From a virus: DNA of 35,926 nt. Where the stretch lies: the IMG/VR virus record IMGVR_UViG_3300031801_000005, positions 1-35,926 of that record; one strand, given 5' to 3'. The notes under the pieces are model-generated. The model was not told the DNA's origin, did no database searches, and saw only the letters and a program-made list of their open reading frames with translations. Position numbers and translations under genes: made by a program. This document shows, piece after piece, positions 1 to 8,368 of the stretch (positions are counted from its first letter, which is position 1; every line of letters begins with the position of its first letter).

Positions 1-361
1 TAGCTGAAGTACTACGGCCAGTAAAGGCTGTATAATCATCTCCGCCACTTGCAACACTTGCTCTATTTAATAATAACCAAGTTATTCCGTCTTGACTAAA
101 ATAAATATTAGTACCAGATGTTGCTAGTACTCCATCTGCGTAGACATGTAATCCAGTTATATCATTATCTACATTAGGTCTTGCTGCACTTCCTCCTCCG
201 AAAGCTGAAAAACCGTTAATTCTTCTATAACCACCAGCTATATCAACTTCAAAGTTTTGTAGAATGGTAGCAGAACCTGGAGTTTTAAATAGTTCAAAAG
301 GACTCGAACTTCTGTCCAGTCCTCCTTGACAAGCCAGAGCAAATGGTTGCGAGTCGGTCAT
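1..361 (-). CDS. Tail protein, N-terminal part (runs off left edge)
   Basis: The start codon is ATG at 361-359, overlapping the TGA of the upstream adaptor gene (ATGA), and 120 codons are readable before the window ends. The N-terminus reads like the opening of podovirus tail-tube or packaged-DNA-stabilisation proteins: a Gln-Gly-Gly-Leu-Asp stretch near residues 11-15, then Pro-Gly-Ser-Ala followed by a Gly-Gly-Tyr-Arg-Arg-Ile segment near residues 48-53. This pattern, a PG-x-A start then a GGYRRI-like turn, is what I recall from many marine podovirus tail proteins placed right after the adaptor gene. It is probably the tail hub or tubular protein B equivalent. The exact family is inferred from context, and most of the gene lies outside the window. 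Confidence 0.6.
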   Translation of the reverse strand, partial: MTDSQPFALACQGGLDRSSSPFELFKTPGSATILQNFEVDIAGGYRRINGFSAFGGGSAARPNVDNDITGLHVYADGVLATSGTNIYFSQDGITWLLLNRASVASGGDDYTAFTGRSTSA

Positions 362-1128
362 ACTACCCTTACTCTATCGTCTGCTATATATTTTGGAGCT
401 GGATTAAGAAGATTAGATCTCATTTGCCTTAAACCTTCTTTATAATCTTGTAAAGCAAAAGCAGCAGTCTGAGGATTATCCTTAAACTGATGCATATAAT
501 ATCTAGCTCTTGCTAGTAAAACTGTTGTATACATATCTGGAAATACAATCGTATCTCCATGTGCGCTCAATGCTGTGGGTAAATCCCAAGCAAAGTACCA
601 AGCTCTATAAACCTTCTTAGGTATTGGACTTAGACCAAATTTTCTTCCGTCTGTACTTCTAAAAACAACACTAGGTTCTCCCCAATTTTGAGAATCAGCA
701 TCGTCTACGTTCTCTGCCTCTCTGCGGAAATCTTTCCAGTCTTCGAGAGTTACAAAACGAAGATTTTTACTTATGTAGGGAGCAGATTCTCCACTAACAC
801 TAATAGTTGTTAAATAAAAGTCATCCCAATTAATAGCACTATAGTCTGTAGTTATTGCGCTAGAAGCTGGTTTTAGTTCGTACCAACGAGTTCCTGCTAC
901 TGTTTCGATATATACGTTTCCATATAAAGGATCAGTAGCTCCACTTTCTCCTGTAGCTAGAAAGGACCAACGAGGTTCAGCACTAACTATATCTTTATAT
1001 GCTTTGTTCACACAATCTTTAACATGTTGTTGTATTCCTACAGCACTTGCAAATTTTGTAGAAGTTAATACTACCTCGTTTGATTCTCTTAATAACTCGT
1101 TTGATAATTGTAAAAAAGTTGTTGCCAT
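358..1128 (-). CDS. Head-tail adaptor / tail tubular protein A-like
   Basis: This 256-residue protein lies between the capsid block and the next tail gene, where podoviruses keep the gp11/gp4-type adaptor that joins portal and tail tube. It opens with a helical segment (residues 1-50) containing several Asn/Lys/Ser-rich turns, followed by a Trp- and Tyr-rich beta region. The C-terminal third is again helical (LLARARYYMHQFKD region, about 203-216), which fits the helix bundle of adaptor proteins. Length and order match the family. No enzymatic motif is visible. The start is ATG at 1128; the stop overlaps the next start by four bases, so the two are translationally coupled. Family placement is by position and general sequence character, not by a diagnostic motif. 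Confidence 0.65.
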   Translation of the reverse strand: MATTFLQLSNELLRESNEVVLTSTKFASAVGIQQHVKDCVNKAYKDIVSAEPRWSFLATGESGATDPLYGNVYIETVAGTRWYELKPASSAITTDYSAINWDDFYLTTISVSGESAPYISKNLRFVTLEDWKDFRREAENVDDADSQNWGEPSVVFRSTDGRKFGLSPIPKKVYRAWYFAWDLPTALSAHGDTIVFPDMYTTVLLARARYYMHQFKDNPQTAAFALQDYKEGLRQMRSNLLNPAPKYIADDRVRVV

Positions 1129-1140
1129 TTGTTTTCTCTA

Positions 1141-1278
1141 TTAATTAGGTCGTGCTTTGGGCATAGCTTTCTTAGTACAGAGCGCGCCACCATGTTTCAT
1201 GCCATATCTTTTTGCTTTTTTATAAGAAGCTTTCCCTTCTTTTGTATAGGGATAATGTTTTTTCCCTAGTTTTGGCAT
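1141..1278 (-). CDS. Small basic protein with MPKLGKK module
   Basis: A 45-codon gene with start ATG at 1278-1276 sharing one base with the stop of the upstream gene (TAATG). It begins Met-Pro-Lys-Leu-Gly-Lys-Lys-His-Tyr-Pro-Tyr-Thr and continues with Gly-Lys-Ala-x-Tyr-Lys. Almost the same N-terminus opens the 295-residue protein at 3595-4482. The rest is Lys/Arg rich with one Cys and ends in Arg-Pro-Asn. The shared module suggests a common binding or virion-targeting function (inference). It lies in the capsid-to-adaptor interval, so a minor virion or DNA-binding role is plausible, but no function is known to me. Confidence 0.7.
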   Translation of the reverse strand: MPKLGKKHYPYTKEGKASYKKAKRYGMKHGGALCTKKAMPKARPN

Positions 1279-1451
1279 TATGTTTTTTTCCTGTTAAAAT
1301 CTTTCTTATTACCCCAAATTCTATCGTAGCCTTCGGAGTATAGTTCTTTGTTTTTTTTGCTATAAAACTTAGCTGATATGCCAAGTTTTCTATTGCCTTT
1401 CTTTTTATTCTTTAAAATTATAGGTTGTTGTTCTGTACCTATCTCTGACAT
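1278..1451 (-). CDS. Small Lys-rich protein, unknown
   Basis: A 57-codon gene whose ATG (1451-1449) follows an AGGATGA ribosome-binding stretch, and whose stop overlaps the next start by one base. The product is strongly basic: about a third of its residues are Lys or Arg, with aromatic residues in the second half (Phe-Tyr, Leu-Tyr, Gly-Tyr-Asp-Arg-Ile-Trp-Gly). Coupling to the following gene and its position just after the capsid gene argue for a minor structural or DNA-associated role. I do not recognise the family. Confidence 0.65.
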   Translation of the reverse strand: MSEIGTEQQPIILKNKKKGNRKLGISAKFYSKKNKELYSEGYDRIWGNKKDFNRKKT

Positions 1452-1476
1452 ATATTTTCATCCTGAATTAAGTACG

Positions 1477-1504
1477 GGGAAGGTGAATATAGAATTCCCT
1501 TCCC
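1477..1504 (-). terminator. Hairpin after the capsid gene
   Basis: GGGAAGG at 1477-1483 pairs with CCTTCCC at 1498-1504, and the interior can extend pairing through GAAT/ATTC. It is the most GC-rich hairpin in this gap and sits directly downstream of the capsid stop in the leftward direction. There is no clean U-tract after it, so it may be an attenuator or a 3' end stabiliser that raises capsid mRNA over the downstream genes, instead of a full terminator. Confidence 0.5.
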
Positions 1505-1535
1505 ACATACCATTTTGCTTGCGCAACTATTGATA

Positions 1536-2525
1536 TTAGTCAATTAAATAGAAAGCAGCACACAATGCTTCGCTACGAAGAACATCTGCACCATAAACGT
1601 GCAGTCCTCTAACGATGTCACCAAAACTGGAAGGATCACGAAGAACCTCAGTTTGTGTGATAGCTTGGGCTGTTGCTGCAGCACTAATATGTCCAGCAAT
1701 AACTTTGCCTGTACAGTTAGAAACTGCAGCAATGTTATTGGATTTGTACATACTAAAACCACGTAGCTTTCCACTCGATACTAATCCGTTACGAAGTGAA
1801 CCTTGTCCTGCGTTATAGTCTACTGACATAAGCTTAGAACCAGACCTCGACAACTCTTCATAAAAAGTTGGCGGTGCTACAAACCATCTTCCTTCTTCAG
1901 GAATATTTTGGTCATCTAGCAGTCTAGCCATTCTAGCCATTAAGTTCAAAGGATCAACACCAGTTCCATCAGATCCAAGCAAATCAACAGAGTTGGTTGC
2001 GTGAGTCATGGTAGAATCAGTAGTTGAACTATCAGAACCAATCACATGATCGGGTGATGATGTGGATGCTCCTGAGAACAGTTCAGCAATAACGCCTGCA
2101 TCAAATGCATCTTTCAATGCATAAGCAGCAGAAGAGGATGCGACCTCTTTCCAGTTCACATGAGACATAGATTTCTCAATGTCATCAACTTTGAATTTGA
2201 AAGCGTTAGCTATATCAACAGTTAAGGTTTCTTCAACGTCTGTCAACTTCGTCTGCGTTACGTCAGCACCACGTTCATACTGATAAACAGTAATCGTTGG
2301 TTCTTTGACGATACGTACAGTATCTCCGAAAGCGGATATCTCACCAGAATAATCGGTGTTCGTAATTGCTTCTGCAACCGAGGCTTTTCTAAAAAAGTTA
2401 AGTACCTTCTTGGAATAAACCTTCGGCATGAAGAATGCATTAGTCTGTCCACTTACGGAGTTCGCAAAGTTGGCATCAGTATCAGTTGACGGCTCAAATA
2501 GAGCGTCTGATTGATTATAAGCCAT
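1536..2525 (-). CDS. Major capsid protein
   Basis: A 329-residue protein that follows the scaffold gene and precedes the adaptor, the standard position of the major capsid protein. The sequence has the usual look of an HK97-fold coat: an N-terminal arm (1-30), a Lys-Val-Leu-Asn-Phe-Phe-Arg-Lys-Ala helix (about 41-49), a beta-rich E-loop-like segment with Gly-Asp-Thr-Val-Arg-Ile (67-72), a long Ala-rich helix (about 125-150), then a Pro-Pro-Thr-Phe-Tyr core and an Ala/Thr-rich C-terminal beta region. Length is typical of podovirus coats. A strong hairpin follows the stop. Start ATG at 2525. Assignment rests on context plus composition; I see no single diagnostic motif. Confidence 0.85.
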   Translation of the reverse strand: MAYNQSDALFEPSTDTDANFANSVSGQTNAFFMPKVYSKKVLNFFRKASVAEAITNTDYSGEISAFGDTVRIVKEPTITVYQYERGADVTQTKLTDVEETLTVDIANAFKFKVDDIEKSMSHVNWKEVASSSAAYALKDAFDAGVIAELFSGASTSSPDHVIGSDSSTTDSTMTHATNSVDLLGSDGTGVDPLNLMARMARLLDDQNIPEEGRWFVAPPTFYEELSRSGSKLMSVDYNAGQGSLRNGLVSSGKLRGFSMYKSNNIAAVSNCTGKVIAGHISAAATAQAITQTEVLRDPSSFGDIVRGLHVYGADVLRSEALCAAFYLID

Positions 2526-2557
2526 TATAATTTACCTTTAATTGTTAAAGATTAATA

Positions 2558-3436
2558 TTACAATCGTACTCTACCTTCTTCCATAGCTCGATCAATCTCG
2601 GATTCGAGACGATCAAACTCATCCATAGGTAAAGATGCGATCTCCTCTTGAGTCCATATTTTAGGCTGTCCTGTTGATTCTACTGTTGTAGTCTTTGTAG
2701 AAACCATATCAGCAGCCTTTGAGCTGGAACTCTTTGACTTACGAGTCTGTTTTTTCTGAGGAATCCCTAAATCTGTTTTAAACAAGTCAATTGCTCGACT
2801 TGCTAAACCAACATTATGAGGATTATTATAAACCCATGCTTGAATATCGTCTGGTTGTGTTTTAGCCCATTCGTGAAATTCATCACTATCTCGTATGTCT
2901 GCAAAATCAGGATGTTTATTCAACAATTCAGACTCTGCTTCTCTATGTAGGACTTCTGATTCTCTTGATTCTAAAGCTGAAATTTTAGAAGTTAATTCTT
3001 CAACTTGAGCTTCACCTTGCAAGTGTGAAACAGTTTCAACAACATCGTACACATCTGGATATCGAGCTTTAAATTGTTCAAGTTCTTCAATCGTTTTGGG
3101 AGCTACATACTCAGGTCTTGAAGCAGTTGCTTCAGTTATGAGTTCTTGCTCACGATTTCTCCACTTGCCAAGTTCGTTATCACGAAGTGTTTTCAAGTCA
3201 TCGTACCTTTTCTTCCAGTTATGTTCTACTTTTTTATAAGGTGTAGCTTTTTTTGCTACTGGTTCACCTTCTTGTTGGTCGTCTACTTTTTCAGTAGGTG
3301 CAACAAATAAGCTATCAGCAGATTCAACTCCACCTGTAGGCATAACATCTGCCGTATGCCACGATTTTCTCGCATTATACGGATTAGGTTTGGATTCATT
3401 TTGTGCTTCTTCAGAAGCAACTTTCTTGTCAGTCAT
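2558..3436 (-). CDS. Capsid scaffolding protein
   Basis: A 292-residue, highly charged, mostly helical protein directly upstream of the capsid gene. The N-terminal 60 residues are polar and probably disordered; residues 70-180 are rich in Glu, Lys and Arg with coiled-coil character (Trp-Lys-Lys-Arg-Tyr-Asp-Asp-Leu near 74-81, then Glu-Leu-Glu repeats). A short basic Ser/Lys-rich linker follows near 228-240, then an acidic C-terminal helix ending Arg-Val-Arg-Leu that could be the coat-binding element. Scaffolds work inside the procapsid and leave or are degraded. The ATG at 3436 has a good GGAGA ribosome binding site. This assignment rests on position and composition. Confidence 0.8.
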   Translation of the reverse strand: MTDKKVASEEAQNESKPNPYNARKSWHTADVMPTGGVESADSLFVAPTEKVDDQQEGEPVAKKATPYKKVEHNWKKRYDDLKTLRDNELGKWRNREQELITEATASRPEYVAPKTIEELEQFKARYPDVYDVVETVSHLQGEAQVEELTSKISALESRESEVLHREAESELLNKHPDFADIRDSDEFHEWAKTQPDDIQAWVYNNPHNVGLASRAIDLFKTDLGIPQKKQTRKSKSSSSKAADMVSTKTTTVESTGQPKIWTQEEIASLPMDEFDRLESEIDRAMEEGRVRL

Positions 3437-3554
3437 TTTACTCTCCTTCTTTTGGGCTTGCTCTTCTCCAAGGTCGCTTATTCCGAGAACGTCTTCATAA
3501 TAAGTGCTTGCTTGATCAAGGTAGCATCAAAAGGTATTTACTTTTTAGATTTTA

Positions 3555-3587
3555 TAGAGTGCTGCTTGACTATAGCAGGTCGCTCTA
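3555..3587. other. Two-tier inverted repeat in gap before scaffold gene
   Basis: TAGAG at 3555-3559 pairs with CTCTA at 3583-3587, and an inner CTGCT/AGCAG pair encloses a seven-base loop. It lies in the 158-base gap between two leftward genes, 3437-3594, close to the 3' end of the virion-associated gene. The gap also holds a perfect palindrome, CTTGATCAAG, at 3511-3520. The structure is a plausible RNA processing or termination element before the scaffold-capsid pair. I see no convincing promoter in the gap. Confidence 0.4.
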
Positions 3588-3594
3588 CGATTAA

Positions 3595-4482
3595 TTAGCG
3601 ATTGAATAAGTTGAATCGAGGACTTTGAGATAACATAGCCTTTTTAAGTTCCTTATCTACCATAGAATCAGGAACTACTTCCTGTTCTTTTGGTTTGATA
3701 GCAACTCTCAAGTCTTCGTCTTTCTCTTCCTCTTCTTCAACATATCCTCCCGCTTGCATAACTCGTCTCTCTTCTTCTGCAATATCAGCAGTCAATTCGG
3801 CTTCATCCATCATACCTTGTAGGTTGTCTGGACCGATTTGGCCTGCTGCTTTAGAAGTCATAACGAATTCTCCATCCGATAACCTTGCGGGTATCGAATC
3901 GGAAACGGCTGATCCTGGACCTTCAACAAGTCCTGAACCTGCAAATTCAGATGCCGTTTGGATAACCTTATCAAAGATGAGACTTAATTGACCATCTTCG
4001 CCAAGTTTATCCAAAAGGTACTGTTCCTCTTCTGGCATTAATGCTTCGTTTATTACGAAGTCTATATAGTTATCTTCCATTTCTCCGTCTGGAATAGGTG
4101 CTTCTGAACGAAGTTCTTCGTTTTCTAGCATGATTGATTGTTCTTCTGGCATGATTTCACCCATTTGTTCGTTTATTGCAGGACCGCCTTCTTGATATTG
4201 TTGAAGAGGTTCTTGCACATTAGTTTTTCCACTACCATAGGCAGTAGGTTGAGGTTCGACAGAGCCTTCAACATTAGGAGTAACAAGTCCTGAAGTTTGT
4301 GATCTCATATCTGTAAGATGAGCGAAAGCATTACCTCCGCCTCCTGTTGGAGGATCTAAAACATCGGCTACCGCACCTAATACACCGCCTCCGCTAGGAT
4401 AGCCTTGCCGTTTCTTGTCTGCTTTATATTGTGCTTTTCCAGCAGGTGTATATGGGTATTCTTTTTTACCTAATTTAGGCAT
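3595..4482 (-). CDS. Virion-associated protein with MPKLGKK N-terminus
   Basis: A 295-residue protein with a distinctive N-terminus (Met-Pro-Lys-Leu-Gly-Lys-Lys-Glu-Tyr-Pro-Tyr-Thr) that also begins the small protein at 1141-1278. Residues 30-55 are Gly/Pro rich. A middle segment, Gly-Pro-Gly-Ser-Ala then Ser-Asp-Ser-Ile-Pro-Ala-Arg-Leu-Ser-Asp-Gly-Glu-Phe-Val (roughly residues 190-210), is a motif I recall from phage virion proteins. The rest is acidic with a Glu cluster near 250-256. Start ATG at 4482 has an AGGAG site; the upstream small gene overlaps it by eight bases. It sits between portal and scaffold, so it is likely a minor head protein. The function is unknown. Confidence 0.65.
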   Translation of the reverse strand: MPKLGKKEYPYTPAGKAQYKADKKRQGYPSGGGVLGAVADVLDPPTGGGGNAFAHLTDMRSQTSGLVTPNVEGSVEPQPTAYGSGKTNVQEPLQQYQEGGPAINEQMGEIMPEEQSIMLENEELRSEAPIPDGEMEDNYIDFVINEALMPEEEQYLLDKLGEDGQLSLIFDKVIQTASEFAGSGLVEGPGSAVSDSIPARLSDGEFVMTSKAAGQIGPDNLQGMMDEAELTADIAEEERRVMQAGGYVEEEEEKDEDLRVAIKPKEQEVVPDSMVDKELKKAMLSQSPRFNLFNR

Positions 4483-4711
4483 TATCTTCTCCTCTGTTAA
4501 GTGCTTCAGCCACCAGTTCCTTGAGCTGCCCTAGGTGTACCAGAGAACTGATCCTCCCCTGGAAGCGGAACATTTCCTGTTCCGATGTTGCCACCACCAT
4601 TCCCTGTAACTCCAGGTCCTTGCGGTTGTTCAGGTGTTCCTTGAGAGCCTCCCACAGTAGTCGGTTCTCCACCAACGGCTTGAGACTCATCGCCAGTTTC
4701 TTGTTGAGCAT
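4475..4711 (-). CDS. Small conserved phage protein overlapping portal 3' end
   Basis: A 78-codon frame inside the last 206 bases of the portal gene, in a different reading frame of the same strand. Its ATG at 4711 is preceded by an AGGAA ribosome-binding stretch; a second ATG lies at 4690. The product has the pattern Lys-Pro-Leu-Val-Glu-Asn-Arg-Leu-Leu-Trp-Glu-Ala-Leu near its start, then Phe-Arg-Phe-Gln-Gly-Arg-Ile, which resembles the small helical proteins I know from podovirus portal regions. The opposing portal frame there is low-complexity Gly/Gln/Pro/Thr, as expected for an overprinted tail. The stop overlaps the next ATG, giving coupling. I think it is a real gene. Confidence 0.7.
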   Translation of the reverse strand: MLNKKLAMSLKPLVENRLLWEALKEHLNNRKDLELQGMVVATSEQEMFRFQGRISSLVHLGQLKELVAEALNRGEDNA

Positions 4712-6719
4712 TTTGCATTCCTATAATTTGTGCCATAATAGCTGCTTCCTCTGGATCATTAAGTATCTCATCAGGATCAAGATCCAAGCTATAGGCAAGT
4801 TCACTTATTAATTTAGACATTTTAATAAAAGGAGCAACAGCAGGATTTTGTGCAGTTTGTAAGAACATAGTCAAACGTTGACTTCTTACTTCTTTCTGCA
4901 TTAAACTGCTAGTACCCATTGCATTAATTTCTAAATCTCCTACTATTCCTAACTTAGCTTCCATGAATTGCATGTTCCATTGGAAGTATGCTTCTCCTAA
5001 AGGTCTAAGTAAGAAATCATCTAAATTCTTTACAACAGTTTTTATATTCAGGCTTGCTGCACCAAGCAACATTGACATACCTGATGCTGTTCTAGTCATA
5101 CTTTGTACACCTGTTTGTCCATGTGAGTATGAAGGAATACCTGTTTGTTCATCTGCTAATTGTCTGAACCTGTCAAACATCATCATGTTTTCAGGAGCAG
5201 TATTCGGAAACTTTAAGCCATGAACAGCTTGACCTGGCATTCCTGCTTGTCTGCGGAATATTTTTCCAGGATATATTTCCATTGATTGACCACCAACAAG
5301 TGCAGATTCGTCTACATCAAAGACAAGAGATCCTGCTAAAGCTAGATTATCAATTGCCATTCTTGCATGACCATTCATAACTTTTTGAGAATCATCCATA
5401 TTCTCAGCAACTCCTATACCAAAGAAGCTATATGGGTTTCGTTCATAAGGGAAAGAATGATAAGGTATTCTGTGTGGAGTAAAAGGATTTATAACAATAC
5501 GAAGAAGTCTTCCGTTACATACCCAAGCATTAACTTGAACTTCGTCTAGTTCGTCAACTTCATCAGGAAGATCTACTTGTGCTTCTCTTAAATACTCAGC
5601 ATCCATAATTCCCCAATATTCTAAAACTTCAAACTTATCAGGAGATTCAATATCGTTGCTGTCTTCTTTTAACTGAGAATCGTAATATTTACTTTCGTAG
5701 TTTGCACCCATCATTAAGCATTCACGAATTGCATCGCTATCGAAGTAAGGCATCTTACGTAATGCTCTAAGTTGGCTTTTATTTAGCTTATGCCTATGAA
5801 AAATATATTCACATTCTGCTATGTCTGTTGCTGAAGGATCTGGAAAGAAATCCCAAAGACTTACAAATTCTATTCTAGGAACTCTAACATCTATAGGAGC
5901 ATAGGTTCTTTCACCATCTTCTCCTTCATCCCAACGATTTAAAGTTTTATTAAAATTAAAAGGTCCTTTGACTATCCCTGTGCCTAATAAAGCAGATTCA
6001 AAAAGAGCATTTCTTATTTCAGATGAACCATTTGACTCTTCTATTTGATCATGAATCAAGGCTTCCATACGTCTTGCTGATTCTTGTGCTGGCTTTACTT
6101 CTGGAATTTCAGGTATTGCTGAAGGGCCTATTGCTAGTCTATCTTTAGCTAGTTCTTCTATAAATTTTTCAGAAGTAAAAGTTGCTCCTGGTTTTAAAAC
6201 TTTCCCATCTCCTGCATAACCAACATCAAAAGGATTAGCTTCGGGATTAAGTTCTTCTTCTTCTGCTACTAACTCAGGAGGAGTTGTTTCAATTCCTGGT
6301 GTAGGGTTCTGCAAATCTAAATGTAAAAATTCAGAAACTCCTTCGGGTACTTTTGTTTCTCTGACACCAATAGGAAAGACACCTGTACCAAAGATAACAT
6401 CAACAAGTTGACCAAAAGCAGCTATGACTTTTGTTTTAGTAATCTTTACAAAGATCTTAGATTTTTCAGATTCTCTAAATTTAAGGCCTTTGTCATAAAG
6501 ACCTCTATAATTTCTATACGCAGTTAACCAACGATACTCATTAGGTATCCTAGCATCTTCTGCATTTTTAAAACGAGATTGTATTATACCAACTAGATTT
6601 AATTTTTGGTCTTCTTCTAATACTAGTCTTTTTCCTTGCTCTCCTTCAATATCTTCAAAGATATTATCTGCGTTGTCTAGGATTGTATTAGTATTAGTTT
6701 TATTTTCTTCTTCTGCCAT
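4506..6719 (-). CDS. Portal protein
   Basis: A 737-residue protein directly after the large terminase. Portals form the dodecameric ring through which DNA enters and leaves the head. The mid region carries the expected mix of acidic and aromatic segments, for example Trp-Asp-Phe-Phe-Pro-Asp-Pro and Tyr-Ile-Phe-His-Arg-His-Lys (about 290-315), then Arg-Asn-Pro-Tyr-Ser-Phe-Phe-Gly-Ile-Gly-Val-Ala-Glu (about 430-445), and a Met-Thr-Arg-Thr-Ala-Ser-Gly-Met segment (about 540-550). Such features are seen in large podovirus portals. The last 65 residues are low-complexity and share DNA with another gene. Start ATG at 6719. Position next to terminase plus length make the call firm. Confidence 0.9.
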   Translation of the reverse strand: MAEEENKTNTNTILDNADNIFEDIEGEQGKRLVLEEDQKLNLVGIIQSRFKNAEDARIPNEYRWLTAYRNYRGLYDKGLKFRESEKSKIFVKITKTKVIAAFGQLVDVIFGTGVFPIGVRETKVPEGVSEFLHLDLQNPTPGIETTPPELVAEEEELNPEANPFDVGYAGDGKVLKPGATFTSEKFIEELAKDRLAIGPSAIPEIPEVKPAQESARRMEALIHDQIEESNGSSEIRNALFESALLGTGIVKGPFNFNKTLNRWDEGEDGERTYAPIDVRVPRIEFVSLWDFFPDPSATDIAECEYIFHRHKLNKSQLRALRKMPYFDSDAIRECLMMGANYESKYYDSQLKEDSNDIESPDKFEVLEYWGIMDAEYLREAQVDLPDEVDELDEVQVNAWVCNGRLLRIVINPFTPHRIPYHSFPYERNPYSFFGIGVAENMDDSQKVMNGHARMAIDNLALAGSLVFDVDESALVGGQSMEIYPGKIFRRQAGMPGQAVHGLKFPNTAPENMMMFDRFRQLADEQTGIPSYSHGQTGVQSMTRTASGMSMLLGAASLNIKTVVKNLDDFLLRPLGEAYFQWNMQFMEAKLGIVGDLEINAMGTSSLMQKEVRSQRLTMFLQTAQNPAVAPFIKMSKLISELAYSLDLDPDEILNDPEEAAIMAQIIGMQNAQQETGDESQAVGGEPTTVGGSQGTPEQPQGPGVTGNGGGNIGTGNVPLPGEDQFSGTPRAAQGTGG

Positions 6720-6724
6720 ATTTA

Positions 6725-8368
6725 TTAATATCCAAAATCAGGATCGACTGGTTTGTAAATTGATTCTTTTTTAAGTTCTCTAATTCGTTCAAGTGGGTTT
6801 GATGCGCGTGGTCTACTCATAATGAGATAGCGTAAAGCATCGTATGCATGGTCAGATGCATTCGTGTCTACGTCTTCGGGTTTTGTCTTACTTAGTGGAA
6901 TACTCTGAAGTTCTCGAATCAAGTTAGGACATGTGTTTAATATTTGTAATTGAGGTCTCCCATTATTCCGAACTCTAAGGTATTCGTGTATTTGGATTTT
7001 ACCCTGTATTCTATTTTTGTCTGCTCGTCTGAGCTTGTGGCCAAGTTGTTGAAGTGTCTCACCAACTGTAGGACCAGTTGTTCCTGTTCTTGCCCAAGCA
7101 GCCGTATCTAAGACTCCTTGTACAGAGAAAGGATCTTCTATCTCCATTTCTGTTATTATACGACCTAAATCGAGTCCTGTCAAGTTTTTTCTGTATAGTT
7201 CTCTATAAATTACTAATGTTCCATCACTTCTATCAACTGCTCCCCACAAACAACAACTCTCTGAGGCATACCCATAATCTATCCCTTTGACTCGTTCCCA
7301 TACAGAAGGAATATAAAAAGGTTCAATAATATGAAGATCTGGATCAAACTCAACAAAAGCAGCACCTTCCGCTACATCCCAATTACCATCAAGAAGCTGT
7401 TTTCTCTGAACTGGCGGAAGTGCTTTAAGCATTTCTTCGTATCTACCGTCTAGAGCAAGATAAGGATTATCGTCTAATCTGGCTGGTATAAACTTCCTAG
7501 AAAGTCCGTCTTTACCAATAAAAGAAGTATTAGGATCTACAGGATTTACATACCTTTTTTTAACCCATTGCGCACCTACTCCACCTGGGTTTGCAGTACA
7601 ACGAAGATAAGTTTCTATGCTTGAGTCTGTTGTTCGAAGCCTAGAAGCTAGATAATTCCAGCCGAACTCTGTAGGTAAATGAGTAATTTCATCAAATCCT
7701 ATCCAAGAATATGCTTGTCCTTGATAACGATAAACATCTGCATCCCTCTCAAGGAAGCCAAACTCTATCTTAGCTCCACTAGGAAAGTTCCATAGCTTTT
7801 CGACTTCTCTGAATTTACATCCTGGAAAAGCTTGAGGATAAAGTTCACGAGATTTATCAATTAGTTCTCGTAACTCAGGCATAGATCTTCTTAAAATTAA
7901 TGCTCTATGCGCTTTTTTATGCGCATAACGTAACGGATCAACTAACATCGCGTAAGATTTTCCGCCTCCTGCAGCTCCGCCATAAAGAACATCTCGTTCT
8001 GGTGCGGCTAAGAATTCTGTCTGTGGACCTTCATTAGGATGGAAGACTATGTTGTCTTGGTCTATCTGGTCTTGTACTGTAGGAGGAAGAGATTCTAGTT
8101 CTGAATCGATAACAACTTGATTATCTGTTTTCTTGTCAAGCTTTTTTAATACTTTTTTCTGTGTTTTTAAAGTTGTCTTTTGTGACTTTATTTCATTTCT
8201 TAATTTGGCAATTCTTTTTTCTTTTGTTTTAACAGATCGCCTAGCACTCATCTTTGCTTTAGTTTTTGAGTGATAACTATAATTACTTTTAGATCCTTTA
8301 GGCCTTCCTTTTTTCTTTTTAGGAGCTGAAGTTGCTGAGTTGTTCTTGTCTGTCTTGTCTTGTTCCAT
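6725..8368 (-). CDS. terL: Terminase large subunit
   Basis: A 547-residue DNA-packaging motor. The first 80 residues are Lys-rich and likely flexible. An ATPase follows: Walker A GGAAGGGKS at about 130-138 and Walker B WIGFDE at 222-227 with the catalytic Glu next to Asp. The C-terminal RNase H-like nuclease has Asp364 in Lys-Gly-Ile-Asp-Tyr-Gly, Asp421 in Val-Leu-Asp-Thr, and Asp506/Asp510 in the DHAYDALRY stretch. These are the acidic residues expected of headful or cos cleaving enzymes. Start ATG at 8368 overlaps the upstream gene by 50 bases. The portal follows after five bases. Complete and apparently functional. Confidence 0.97.
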   Translation of the reverse strand: MEQDKTDKNNSATSAPKKKKGRPKGSKSNYSYHSKTKAKMSARRSVKTKEKRIAKLRNEIKSQKTTLKTQKKVLKKLDKKTDNQVVIDSELESLPPTVQDQIDQDNIVFHPNEGPQTEFLAAPERDVLYGGAAGGGKSYAMLVDPLRYAHKKAHRALILRRSMPELRELIDKSRELYPQAFPGCKFREVEKLWNFPSGAKIEFGFLERDADVYRYQGQAYSWIGFDEITHLPTEFGWNYLASRLRTTDSSIETYLRCTANPGGVGAQWVKKRYVNPVDPNTSFIGKDGLSRKFIPARLDDNPYLALDGRYEEMLKALPPVQRKQLLDGNWDVAEGAAFVEFDPDLHIIEPFYIPSVWERVKGIDYGYASESCCLWGAVDRSDGTLVIYRELYRKNLTGLDLGRIITEMEIEDPFSVQGVLDTAAWARTGTTGPTVGETLQQLGHKLRRADKNRIQGKIQIHEYLRVRNNGRPQLQILNTCPNLIRELQSIPLSKTKPEDVDTNASDHAYDALRYLIMSRPRASNPLERIRELKKESIYKPVDPDFGY

